A DNA stretch of 64,000 nucleotides from Stenocarpella maydis (Eukaryota; Ascomycota; Sordariomycetes; Diaporthales; Diaporthaceae). Numbering within the stretch: position 1 is the stretch's first letter; the number at the start of each line of letters is the position of its first letter. The stretch is taken from the NCBI GenBank assembly GCA_002270565.1, contig NQMI01000082.1, forward strand, positions 1-64,000. The letters run 5' to 3'. Below, in pieces: positions 31,971 to 43,320 of this stretch. The notes beneath the pieces are model-generated. The model did no database searches. It was not told the DNA's origin and was given only the letters and a program-made list of their open reading frames with translations. The position numbers and the translations under genes were made by a program.

Positions 31971-33569
31971 CTAGACCCAGTTGGGACGGGGGCCTGGACT
32001 CCCCACACTCAAATGAGGAATTTCCATGGCACCTAAATAACCTCCCTGCTCCAGATCAATGGTCTCGTATGCTGGGCTTGGACGTACTACAGCGGCTGAA
32101 TCTGGTCGCAGGTGCCCTCCCACCATTGGATCTTGCTGCCTGTCACAGGCCGGAATTGGCTGCCCTCCGGGAACTGACTCTGACTGCCCACCACCGGCCG
32201 GGCCTGGGCCCCCTTCATGTGCCGGAACTGGCTGCCTTCCGAAGTGCGGACCTGGCAGACTCGCATCCGAGACGTGAGGTTCTGGTGGTGGAGCCACACC
32301 CGTGATGCGGTCCTGCAGGGACGGGGACTTCCTCGCGAGCTGCATATACATGTCTCGCCTCCTTGCAGAATAATATGGAGTGCCAGCAAGTCCAGAGGCA
32401 TGTTGGTGCTGCCCCAGGTGTTGCTGTCCCCCGTGTTGTTGTCCCTCCTCTTGCTGCCCCGGAAGTTGCTGCTGAGTTGAAGCAGGCTTGCGCTTGCAGC
32501 ATAATACCAACAGAATATAGCAAAGCACCGTTAGGACTACTATGGAAACTGTGACAGCGATGGCAACTTTGATCCGTAAGCCGAGCCGCTTGCTCTTGCT
32601 CTTGTGAGGCAAATGCGTTATTTTTGGATGGGTGGTGGGATTTTCAGATGCCGTAGGCGTCACAATATCCTATAACCGGGTCGCCTCGATGAATGGAGCG
32701 CGGTCTGTCTGGCCTACATATGTAGTATACACAATGGCGGATCCCCTGGTGAGTGAATCTCCTGGCGCTTCGGCTGCCAAGGGCGACGTCGCTGAGCCAC
32801 CCTGTTCGCCGGAATAACGGTTACCGTTGCCGGTATTGTTTTGTGGATTGTCGGGGTCTTCGATGTCGACAGCAGCAGCGGCAGGTGCAGAAGGCGTCGG
32901 CGGAGGTCTGGGTTCCCTTCCATGTTCCGTAAGGGTTATCGTGATGCCGAGGGTGGTGGGGGAACAGACCGGAAGGCTGGGTGCCGCTCGAGCTCTAGTT
33001 ACTGTGGCCCTGAGAGTGGTGGCAGGGCTGACTGGATTTTTATGGCTGAAATGGACCATTGGCACAGTCCTGCTCTGGGATGTATTCATACGCTGTGAGG
33101 ACGTCGCTGACGGGCCGCAGAACCAGCCATCAGCTGGTGCATCAGTAGGCCTCGAGCCAGTGCCGAGGTCCTCAAGGTGGCGGAAAGACAGTGGCGCTTC
33201 GAAATGTGCCCGACTGCAGCAGTTGTTCTGGCCAGACGTGCACTTGAGTGTCATGGGGTTGTTGAGACAAGTGCCAGTGCAGTCCGCCGATGTATCAACG
33301 CACGCGGTAGGCTGGACGGCGCAGTCCCCTCTAGAAGGCTCGTAGCACACCACTGAGGGCCGTGGAGCCGACGTTATCAACGGAATGGTGGCAGAACCCA
33401 CGATAGCCGAAGTTGGGTAGTAAATGGCGCACGTCGAGGTATCCAGGCACCCAAAGGGAGCGTCTTTCATGCCATTGAGATATCCGCAAGCCTCATCTGG
33501 AGCCTCGAGGATGACTGCATGGCTGGCCACGGCCAAAGAAATGAGCGTGAAGGAAGTGGTATGATGCAT
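31971..33569 (-). CDS. Secreted-entry Cys-rich ectodomain, single-span membrane protein
   Basis: The ATG at 33,569 opens a signal peptide (MHHTTSFTLISLAVASHA), followed by a Cys-rich segment with closely spaced cysteines (ACGYLNG, GCLDTSTC, then DCAVQPTACVD and DCTGTCLNNPM). A Thr/Ser/Pro-rich stalk follows. An in-frame TAG lies at 32,672-32,670. Reading on in the same frame gives a clear membrane helix (about 318-341, VAIAVTVSIVVLTVLCYILL) with a basic stop-transfer CCKRK and a Gln/Gly/Pro-rich cytoplasmic tail to 31,971. A 48-nt phase-0 intron (32,717-32,670, GTAGGC to TTATAG) would remove the stop and join both parts into 516 residues. The donor and branch site are weak, so two separate frames or a nonsense mutation remain possible. 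The function is unknown; the architecture suits a cell-surface sensor or adhesion protein. Confidence 0.6.
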
Positions 33570-36472
33570 TGTAACCAAGCCTGGTGTCTGGCTGGTGATA
33601 CTGGGCGAAAGAGTGTTGAGTTGATGTTTGTGATGAAGATGTGGGAAGTGAATAAACGAACGTTGGCTGGAATCAATATTAATGGTGCTAAGTAAGCAAA
33701 TGAGCAATGAGCTGATTGTGGATGACAGCCAAAATAAAAGAGAGACAGCATAACTCGGCCGAGCTGGGCTTGTCTTGGAGGAATTGCTCGCCCTTCTGAT
33801 CGAGGAAGTAATGCCCCTATGACTTGTTTACAGGGGAGGGAAGGTAGCGAGCTTGTTGCTACCAGGCCCAACTTACCTGGGCAGGCAGGGACGGGTCTCC
33901 AGCATAAGATAGGTATATCAAAACACTTTGGTGCAGTGACTTTCACTGTGGAGCGATGTGCAATAAAGGCACACTATATGCAAGGCACCCTCGAACCTTT
34001 TGTAAGGACTATTATGATGCCACCTAGCCACACAATCCTGGTGAGGTGCTTTTTTGGGATTTGAGCTGGCCAGCTTCTTCGATTGCCTCCTGGGGACTTC
34101 TCATGCGTGTTTTCTTCGTAGGCATGTCTTGATGTTCAGAAGAAAATGGTCGCTGATGGCCCACTGGCCCTTGTGTGCCCTTCTGTCCTGAGGCTGCAAG
34201 GCCATTATAACCGGTGTGTGAGTCTCTCAGCGGCTCTAATGCGGGCGATTGGGATTGGACGGGGAAGGTGAGATGCTTAGGAGACCAACCGTTTCAAAAT
34301 AGGGACCTGTGGTATCAAGCCTAGCCAGCGGTCCATCGTGGTTCACGCACCCAGACAGACAGAGTGGGCACTTAGAAGGGCAAGTCGCTCCTTCTATGGG
34401 ATATCACCAACTCATCCAGTAGAGAGGCAAGGAGGGGAGGGATGAGGGCGAAGAAGAGAGCATGGGAACATTTGAGCAGATTAAGGGGGGGGATCTCAAA
34501 GTTCAACCCCCCTCAGAATTTGATTCTTTCTCGGAGAGTGTGAATATCTTTGCTCCTCTGGCTCCTTCCCTCTCCTCCGAAGTCCCCTTTATCAACGGTG
34601 CCTTCCTTTAATCCGCTCGAGCGGGTTAAATACAGAGAGACTCTAAACCACCTGCTCTCCCCAAGCCGCTTTGCTATTAGGACACTTTGGCCCCCCCCCC
34701 CGGACGTGGATTCGAGCTGTTCATTGCCCAGGATGCAGCCAGCGTAATTCTTATCACGGCCGGTGGACACAAACCCAGTCATACTCAAGTACTTGCAATC
34801 TCAGACGGAATCATTGCCCATAAAGAACTCTTGTAATTCTCCTAGAGTTCCAGTGCGGGAATATAGCTTAGGGACTCCCTCTTGGATTGGAGCTTGCATC
34901 AGGACACCGAATGCTTTGATATGTGCCTGCTGGGGATTTCTGTTCGGGAGGCCAAGTAAGACAGGTATATACAGGGCAGTGCGTTGGCTGATAGTATTTG
35001 TTCCTGATGTCACTTACCTGGGTACCCATAGGTATGTAGCTAGCTAGGATTCGGTGCAACATCTGCTAGTATGTGAGCTGGTGCAATAAGTATAGTGCCC
35101 CGTAGGATGAAGTCGCGGTTAAAATACTATGTCGGGACTAATGCACTCGGGCTTGTTTCCCCTCTCCTTGGCAGCTCCGGTTTAGTTGTGTCTTCCTCCC
35201 TGCCCGCGCACTCTAGCTGGCTCTCCGAACAGCCTAGACTTCATGACCACAGTGTGCCAAACTTGCTGCCAGTTCTGAATGCTTGATACAAATGAAATGC
35301 AGAGGACCACGCAGTAGCCATACCATCAAGGTATGTAAGGCGGCATCAAGAGCAGATATGGGCCACAGCAGTTTGAGTTCGGTTCAGAGGCAGGTAGACA
35401 CCTAGCTTAGGTACCGTTCCAGGCGCCTTGTAGTGTGCTCGGTAGCTTGCCCACCTCTCCTTCCCAACAGGGAGGGAGCCTGACTCGGCCCTTCGCCCAT
35501 TCCCTCAAGCCCGCAATGCCCATTGACGGCCGTCCTGCGCCTTTGCAGCATCCCCTCAGCTCCTCCATTCTGTGGTACACCATAACAGTAATCCGAACTT
35601 GCGGTTCGGCATGGCGGACCAGCAAGGGAATGTCGGAGGGCTGGTCATGCTGCCAGCTCATCGCCAAACCTTTTTTTCCCGCCCTCATGCTGAGAAATCA
35701 AACTCTGACTCCACGCAGACGACGCTGGTGACGTAACACCCCTCGCGACTTATTTTTGGGAAATCAAATCACCCACAGCCCGTCAGCCCACTGCTGCGCT
35801 GTGCTGCCTGTCTGCTCCCAAGGGTTGCTTGGCTCGTACTGCTGTGTGCTCATGCCATGTCATGTCCGCACGGGTCGCCCAGCATTGCCTGTTGTTCCTC
35901 CCTGGTCCCTGGCGCTGTCTGTCCTGCGGCGCCTTCGCATTGATTGGCTCGCGCCAGCCCACCACTGCCGCCCTGCATGCTCCCCTCGCAGGGCTGAGCC
36001 CCCAATACCTCACGAGAAGAACCAGAAACCCGTACGCGCGAATCATCGAGCCGCACGCCTGCCCGTCAATGCCGAGCCCAGGGCTGAGCGGGTCGGCGGG
36101 AGGACGGGCTCGGTGATATCTACGGCATGTCACTTTCACGTACTGATCGTGCTGCTTCGTTCTCAATTGCATCGACCTTGCACTAAGTCCGAACCGAAGG
36201 CGGTGGGGAACTCTGCCGAAGGTGGGCGATTCGCGTTCGTAATGGATGCACAATTACCAATCTTCCGTGGCTGAGCATGCGATTCTCGTTAAGCCGTCTG
36301 TCTATCTTGAGTATCTGAATTGTTTGACCACCAGTGAACAAATAGGACACACTCCGCAATCCCCACCCCAATTACGAGCTCCATGACTACTGAGCCGCAT
36401 CTCGTGTGAGCGCCTCTCTGACACTGGGGACGAACGCCACCCGAGTCCGTGACAGCGAGGTCTCGCTCCACC
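33570..36472. other. Intergenic region, 2.9 kb
   Basis: No gene is supported. Frames such as 35,756-36,274 plus are not protein-like. A broken CCTAGG-type motif lies near 35,400-35,415. Confidence 0.45.
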
Positions 36473-37630
36473 CTAAGCGGGAGGACGTTTTTCATTCGAC
36501 GCGTCCTCGTCTTCATCACCGTCCTCGTGCCCATACTCGACTGGAGCGTTAGCGTCCCGCTGCATTAGGATCTGTTTGAGCCGCCGACGATTCTCCCGCC
36601 ATGTCGCAAAGTCTTGGATCTCCTGGTCCTTGACCCACGGTGTCACCTGCTCGCCGTCCGGGCCAAGCAGGTAGGCCGGTATCTTTTCCCAGGCCTCGTC
36701 CGCCTTGGGTATGGGCTGCTCGTTCTGCTGCCCATCCCCGGCGTGCCAGACAAACGGGTTGAGGTGCTTTTCGTCCATGTGGTCTCGGAACTCGGACTCG
36801 TGCGCAAACACCGGCGTGTTGTCCTTGCAGCGAGCCCACCGGCACATTAGCGGTCCCACCCGGCCGTGGACGACGTGGATGTGCTTCCGCAGCCTCGCAA
36901 CGTTCTGCAGCTCCGCCTTGCATCCGTGCCACTCGCACAGGAATGGCACGTACCTGGGCGCCACCTGCCTCTCGTAGATCTCCCGTGGCGTCGGCGACGG
37001 CTGCCGAGGTGGCCGGCCCCTGCGTTTCGGCCCGGTACTATTGGACCCCGGCGCCGAAGAGCGCTGCGCTGTCTTGTATGAGGGCATGCCGGGGCGCCAG
37101 CCCTTGGGCCTGCCTCGCCCGCGCTTGGCTGTTGTCGGTGGGTCAGGCACATCTCCTGGTGTGGGCGCCTCAGCAGGCGAGAATGCGCCCTGTCTCGTAA
37201 GTTCTGATGTGACCAGCTCATCCTCGAGGTCGGCCTCGCCAAAGTAGGGCGCCCCCTCCAGTGATGACTTTTGCGGCGAGGGACCAATGACCACCTCTAT
37301 GCGAGCTTGACCTGGTGTCCGAAACGGTGTCGTAGCGGGGCCAGGAACGTGCTGTGGTCCTGGCTGCCACGAGGGCGAGTGACGCTGAGGTGGGTGTGGG
37401 CCCGCGTAGGAAGGATTGTGCAGTGCAGTGTGAGCAGCGCCATGACCAAAGTGTCCGGGCCTCTGCGAGCTGCCTAGCTGAGGTGGTGGTTGAAAGTCTG
37501 TAATGTCGGATGTGATACGTGGTAGTTCTGGCGAGAGTGTAGTTGGCTGTTGTGGGACGGGCTCGGCTGGGCCGTTGTTTCGCCAGCCGTCTCTTGACGG
37601 GGGCTGTCCTTGGACGGCATTGGACAACAT
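36473..37630 (-). CDS. C2H2 zinc-finger protein with AT-hooks
   Basis: A single-exon frame of 385 residues from ATG 37,630, probably a nuclear DNA-binding protein. Residues 1-165 are Pro/Gln/Ser-rich and likely disordered. Two AT-hook-like motifs follow, KRGRGRPKGWRPG (169-181) and KRRGRPPRQ (202-210), which bind the minor groove of AT-rich DNA. Two C2H2 fingers come next: C232-x4-C237 with H250 and H255, and C263-x4-C268 with H284 and H289. The C-terminus has a Trp/Glu-rich segment (DFATWRENRRRLKQILMQRD) and an acidic end. The fingers have the longer inter-Cys spacing (x4) seen in many fungal regulators of chromatin. I do not recognise an ortholog with a known role. It stands alone, with 2 kb of upstream DNA. 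Confidence 0.85.
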   Translation of the reverse strand: MLSNAVQGQPPSRDGWRNNGPAEPVPQQPTTLSPELPRITSDITDFQPPPQLGSSQRPGHFGHGAAHTALHNPSYAGPHPPQRHSPSWQPGPQHVPGPATTPFRTPGQARIEVVIGPSPQKSSLEGAPYFGEADLEDELVTSELTRQGAFSPAEAPTPGDVPDPPTTAKRGRGRPKGWRPGMPSYKTAQRSSAPGSNSTGPKRRGRPPRQPSPTPREIYERQVAPRYVPFLCEWHGCKAELQNVARLRKHIHVVHGRVGPLMCRWARCKDNTPVFAHESEFRDHMDEKHLNPFVWHAGDGQQNEQPIPKADEAWEKIPAYLLGPDGEQVTPWVKDQEIQDFATWRENRRRLKQILMQRDANAPVEYGHEDGDEDEDASNEKRPPA

Positions 37631-39727
37631 ATCACTTGGGTTCCGACTCTCGCTGCCGCCTTGTGTGCATCAATTGTGTGAGAGAGGCTGGCAAATTCCG
37701 CTTGGGGGGGAGGGGGGTATGAACAGGATAGACAAGTGGAATGAGATGTTGTCGAGGGGTGTGTAGATTAGGGGTTCGGTGTTGACAGCTCGAGGCGCGC
37801 TTCAGAGCAGTCTGTCGCATATACGCGCGGTGGTAGAGATGGCTTCATGAGCAGGCAATAGACAAGAGGCGCGCCGAAGCAGTGATCGAGTGTGCCACGT
37901 GGGTACTCTAGGCACGGACCAAGGAAGTCAGAATTCATGAATTCTTGGTTTGTTCAAGAGTCCAAAGGAGGACAGGATGCTAAGCAAGACCAGCACGGAT
38001 GGATAAGGAAGCCATTATTATCAATATTCGACGAAGAGTACGCTAGCGAAGTACCTAGGTACCAGCGAAAACTACCTCCTAGACTGGTGGTTGTGTAAAC
38101 AGACACAAAGAATATTGTGGACTAGAAAGAGCTTCACTCCTCCAGATTGTTTGCATTCAACAGCAAAAGGGAGTAATGGTAGTAGTCAATATAGAATACA
38201 AGGGGCCTGCCTGGTGGGCAAGAGCAGTTATGCAGCCGGCCCTAATAAACTGTGGAAAGCAGGGCAGACAAATGTTTAAGATGTGATATGGCAGAAACAC
38301 ACACATAAATGCCAGGCTTTGTTGTTTACATTTGACCAGATCTACTACTTGTAGTGCTCCTCCATGCAGCCAGCATTTCTTGTCATGTCAACCGCATTGC
38401 TATTGAATACGTAGCGCCTGGGGACTATCTCGTCAGGTCTGAGGTGGTTTCTGAAAGTTCCTCAAGAACCGTGATGTGTCGGGCGATCCCTCGCACCCAC
38501 ATGATTTTGCCCGCATTCTCACCGAGCGAGGCTTGGCCAATTGGGGGGCCGAGTCGTCGAGCCGTGGAATCCCTGATCTGCTCAACGTTTCTGCTGGTGA
38601 TTGCCTGGTGCATCCGACAAGCTCAATACGTACCTGGCTGGGCAAGGTACTGACTATACCTAGGTATGTACAGCACATTCTGACATAGCAACATGGTGCA
38701 ATGTACATAACAACAAGACTCGCCCGTCCAATCCATTCACTCACTCATTCATCTACCCATCACATCGTCCCATCCACCCCCCAACCCCTCCTCTGTATCC
38801 CATCCCTATTTCCAACCTCACCCCGAACTCATCTCCGCTCCTCGCCTGCCTCTCTTGCCGCTCATTCATCTGGGAGAAGGGCTCTAGCCGGCTGGACCCT
38901 ACCGAGAGTATACACCACATACATCACAGGCACACATTGTGGCCTAACGACGTGGCGTTTCCTTTCCCCAGGGTCTCGGCCAGGGAGATTGACTGTACCT
39001 CTAAGGATCCTGGGAGCCCTGCCGCGTGCCCTCCAAACTGCCCTGTCCCGGTGTCTGTCCGACAGTCAATCATTCAGCCAGTCTGTCTGTCTATCTGTAG
39101 CTTGTCACTGTCAGTGTCGCTCCTCCCTTGTCTCCCTCTCCCCTCGGAGCCCATGTGTGTGCACCAGCTGCGGTTGGTTGCATTGGCAGTGCTATCATCC
39201 CCTTGTGTCTCCCGCGTATGCTTCTCCCGCCCGGGGCTGTTATTCTTGTGGACGAGACGAGAGACCTGGCCTGACTACTGGCAAAAACTGACCTGACTGA
39301 CCTACCTGACTTGTCCAGCCCAGCGCGGCCCCACCCCACAACCCCCCCCTCCGGACATCGTTGGCACTCCCCCCTCTCTATCTACACTACATGCCTAGGT
39401 AAGGTAGATACAGGGTGAGTGTATTAAGAAGAATACAACAGTACGTTGTACCGCCTGTCGCCTCCCGAAGCTCGACCCCGTAGGCCCTCGTGGCCCTCTC
39501 TCTTCTCTCGCCCTCTCTTCAATTCTCCGCCTGCCGCTGGGGTCTTCTCGACTTGGCCTAGGCTCGCCCTCCCGCCCCAGTCCCCGTCCCTGTCCCTGTC
39601 CCTGTCCCTGTCAGGCCGGCTGTCTCCCTTCTGCTAGTCTAATCAACCCTCTCGCCCGTTTGCCGCCTGCTGCTGCTGCGCCTTTGGGGTCCTGGTTCTT
39701 GGTTCTTGCTCCTCGGCCGCCTCAGCA
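37631..39727. promoter_or_regulatory. Divergent intergenic region, C2H2 gene / nrc-2
   Basis: About 2.1 kb holds the promoters of both genes. CCTAGG-centred palindromes lie at 38,051-38,063, 38,657-38,668 and 39,393-39,402. The part just left of nrc-2 is pyrimidine-rich and contains a GTCCCT tandem repeat. No gene is supported. Confidence 0.5.
39586..39612. repeat. GTCCCT tandem repeat, about 4.5 copies
   Basis: Four perfect hexamers and a partial copy lie in the leader or promoter region 115 bp before the nrc-2 ATG. Confidence 0.9.
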
Positions 39728-41858
39728 ATGCCTCGACACTTCACCATCACCACAAACAGCCGCTCCCTCTCTGCACGATGGCATCGGTCTCAACCTCATG
39801 ATCCCCAAGACCCTACCATGCCGTCCACAAAATCAACCAATGGCAATAGCCATTTCCCCCAGAAGCTCAAGAACTTCTTCAGGATCAGCAGTCTCAACGG
39901 CGACAAGGCCCACCTCGCCGCCCCCGGCGACCACTCAAACAGCCCCTTCAAGTCCGACAGCAAGTCCTCCTTCCGCCAGTCAAAGTTCTTCACCACCGTC
40001 GGCCGCCTGAGGAGCACCACCACCACCAGCGAAGGCCATCCCCTCGACGAGGCCCTCAGTCCTACCGCAAACGCCAATCCCTACTTTGCCCACCAGGGGC
40101 CGCCCGCCCTCCGCCATCACAACGAAGGCTCTGTGCCCCCAAGCCCTCCTGACACCCCAGAACTCAAGATCGATGGCCCCGACGGCAGCCCTGCCGAGCA
40201 CCCCACCGCCGCCACAAAGGAGGAGCTCGCGAGGAAGCTGAGGAGGGTTGCCAGCGCCCCCAATGCCCAGGGCCTCTTCTCCAACGGCAAGGGCAGCAAC
40301 GAGCGCCCTGCCACCGCAGAGCTCGGCAAGGAGCCGCTGGTCGTGAACAAGAGCGCGAGCACCCTCGGGCTGGTGGAAACGAAAAACGGCACTGACGACC
40401 TCTCCCTGGCCGTGCCAGACCCTGATGGCCTCGGCTCACTGCCTCCGCCCAACCGGACCCCCCTCGCCTTCAGGAGGACTTATAGCTCCAACTCGATCAA
40501 GGTCCGGAATGTCGAGGTCGGCCCACAGAGTTTTGACAAGATCAAGCTGATCGGAAAGGGCGACGTCGGCAAGGTGTATCTCGTCAAGGAGAAGAAGAGC
40601 AGTAGGCTCTACGCCATGAAAGGTACCTATCATGTGGCCACCCCCCCTTGTTATCATCTTGAGTCCGCTGACAGATAAACCCTCAGTCTTGAGCAAGAAG
40701 GAGATGATCAAACGCAACAAGATCAAGAGAGCCCTTGCCGAACAGGAGATCCTCGCCACCAGCAATCATCCCTTCATCGTCACCCTGTACCACTCGTTCC
40801 AGTCCGAGGACTACTTGTACCTGTGCATGGAGTACTGCAGTGGCGGCGAATTCTTCCGCGCTCTGCAGACCCGGCCTGGTAAATGCATACCCGAGGACGA
40901 TGCACGCTTCTATGCTGCAGAGGTCACTGCCGCCTTGGAGTACCTTCACCTCATGGGCTTCATTTACCGGGATCTGAAGCCTGAGAGTAAGTCGGACCCA
41001 AGACACTCGCTGACCATGTTTGTTCCCGCTAACACGGACCGCCAGACATACTCCTCCACCAATCCGGACACATCATGTTGTCAGACTTTGACCTGTCTAA
41101 GCAGTCTGACCCTGGTGGAAAGCCGACCATGATCGTGGGCAAGAATGGCGCGAGTACGACGTCATTACCAACCATCGACACCAGGTCTTGCATCGCCAAC
41201 TTCAGGACCAACTCCTTCGTGGGCACGGAGGAATACATTGCGCCCGAGGTGATCAAGGGGAGCGGCCACACCAGCGCCGTCGACTGGTGGACGCTGGGCA
41301 TCCTCATCTACGAGATGTTGTACGGCACAACCCCTTTCAAGGGCAAGAACCGAAACGCGACGTTCGCAAACATTCTCAGGGAAGACATTCCTTTCCCAGA
41401 CCACGCCGGAGCCCCGCAAATATCAAAGTGAGTGCATCGGGTCATACGTACCCAGTGGCTTCTGCTAACCGACCAATAGTCTCTGCAAGTCTCTGATACG
41501 GAAGCTGCTCATTAAAGACGAGAACCGCCGGCTAGGTGCCCGGGCAGGAGCTTCGGACATAAAGGTACACCCATTCTTCAGGACGACCCAGTGGGCTTTG
41601 ATCCGGCACATGAAGCCGCCAATCATTCCAAATCAGGGGCGGGCCCTCGACACTGTCAACTTCCGCAACGTCAAGGAGAGCGAGAGCGTGGATATTAGCG
41701 GGTCCAGGCCCATGCAGGGCGTGCCCCTCGACAGCGGCCTCGCCACGCCCGGTGGTGAGACTGCTGTTGATCCGTTTGAGGAATTCAACAGCGTGACGCT
41801 CCATCATGACGGCGACGACCACAATTCTGACAACGGATACGACTCGTCACCCCATTGA
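39728..41858 (+). CDS. nrc-2: AGC-family Ser/Thr kinase NRC-2 (Fpk1/Kin82-like flippase kinase)
   Basis: Homologues phosphorylate plasma-membrane lipid flippases; in Neurospora NRC-2 controls the onset of conidiation. Four exons are read: 39,728-40,622, 40,687-40,986, 41,046-41,427 and 41,480-41,858, giving 651 residues. A long Ser-rich N-terminus precedes the kinase domain (about 267-600). Visible motifs are the Gly loop [12 protein letters not shown] with catalytic K298, YRDLKPEN (392-399), DFD at 412-414 instead of DFG (family-typical), an activation-loop insertion after [20 protein letters not shown] and [14 protein letters not shown]. The C-terminal extension contains [18 protein letters not shown] and an FEEFNSV segment. 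A second in-frame ATG at 39,818 (MPSTKSTNG, with A at -3) lies in a better context and may be the true start. The Leu and Lys spacing of [10 protein letters not shown] suggests a lipid-binding basic patch. Confidence 0.94.
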
Positions 41859-42198
41859 GGCTAAGCTAGCAGGATGCAGTCCGAGGCGCTTGGGACATGA
41901 CTGGGTCGCGATCGCGCATTCGACTTCCCTTGGAGTGCATGAGTCTTCGTGTGGGCAGCACTCTCTGACTCCAGACATCGATATTGCCAGCCTGTAGAGT
42001 GCTTTGTGGCACCATGGCTCGCTCGCTCGTCCTATACGACGTCGAATCTCCCACCCGCGCCTCTCCACGCCGTCTGCATCTGCACCAGGGGGTGTGAAAA
42101 GGAGGGGAGAATTGTATATGACTTTACTGTACAAATGATACAGAAAGGGGCAGGCCCTATGGCATTTCATTGGTTGTCATGGTCTTTTTTTTTTTGCC

Positions 42199-42236
<38 letters not shown>

Positions 42237-43320
42237 CACCTACCCACACTCATTTGAGGTATGGAGGATGGCGTGGGTGCAAGAGGGAAGTAGCATCATG
42301 GCGTCTTGCAGGTAAGGCGTTCTGGGCCAAAGACAGGGCAAAATGGTATCTAGCAACTTCTTGTTCTGCTTTCAACCGATCTTTTTTTGGCACGACAACA
42401 ATGCCCGTGCGCTGAAGCAGTGGCCGGCAGCTTAGCGTGTGAACACGAGGAAATAAGCAGAGGCGGATTTGCGAAAACAGGCTACGAGGTGTGAAGTCTT
42501 CAGCAGCCGGCCGCTACACGGGTGTTTTCTCAAGAGGCTGCATGGCGTGGTTTATCTCTGAATGTCTCCGGGGTTCTTCTCGTTAGTCGGGTGGAAAGGG
42601 GAGCAAAGAATGAAAGACAGTTTCAGCTCTCCTTGCAATCCTGCCGTTCGCTTGAATGGCCCTCATGATTATACACTGAGACATGCGGAATGTTGACATC
42701 CTCTGGGAAGGACCTTTTACGTCTTGATGCGCGTATACATCTTGCCTTTACATATGCTCATTGTGTGTGTGTATATATCCGTATTTTCAGTCAGTGCTGT
42801 GACCAATGGAGGCTGCAAAGAGAAGGCCTGGGCGTTATTTCACATTCCCACACAGTCGGTGCACCTGAGCGATCTTGTGGGCAGCTGATCGGTCAGCCGC
42901 ACGCCTTTGCTCCCACCCCACACCTTCCACTATCCATCACGAGGGGTTGAAAGCAGCGATCAGCCCTACTGCAGCCTACCCTTACTCTGGTCACTAAACC
43001 TTGACATGCATGTCTAGCCTTTTATATTACCTAGAGCCCTTGGACACTGTCCGGAAGATGTGGGGGGGGGGGGGTCACAGGGGAGATAGCTGGGAGGAAG
43101 GGCACCCGTGCGGTGTTTGCCCAGGTCCGACGGTCCTTGTTCTCGCCACTGATGCCATCTTGATGTCTTGCTGCTTACTGTTCCCGCGCGTAGACCGCAC
43201 GGGGATATAAGCCCTTGGGCAGCAAGTATGCTCGAGAAGCTGAAGACTCGAGATTGTTCCCCATATCCTCGCGGTCTCGCAATACCTCGGCGGGCCAGCA
43301 TGAGTGCCTAGTTCGCAGCA
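41859..43320. other. Intergenic region nrc-2 / CorA-like gene
   Basis: The left part is the nrc-2 3' flank with a strong T homopolymer tract; the right part is the promoter of the transporter. A 14-G tract lies at about 43,061-43,074. No gene is supported. Confidence 0.5.
42185..42230. repeat. T homopolymer tracts, 11 and about 29 bases
   Basis: Two T runs are separated by G and six C's, about 330 bp after the nrc-2 stop. Tracts this long are prone to length variation and sequencing error. Confidence 0.9.

Noticed and set aside
35756..36274. 172-codon plus-strand frame in the 2.9-kb intergenic region
   Set aside because: Cys/His/Pro-rich random composition without spacing typical of zinc-binding domains.
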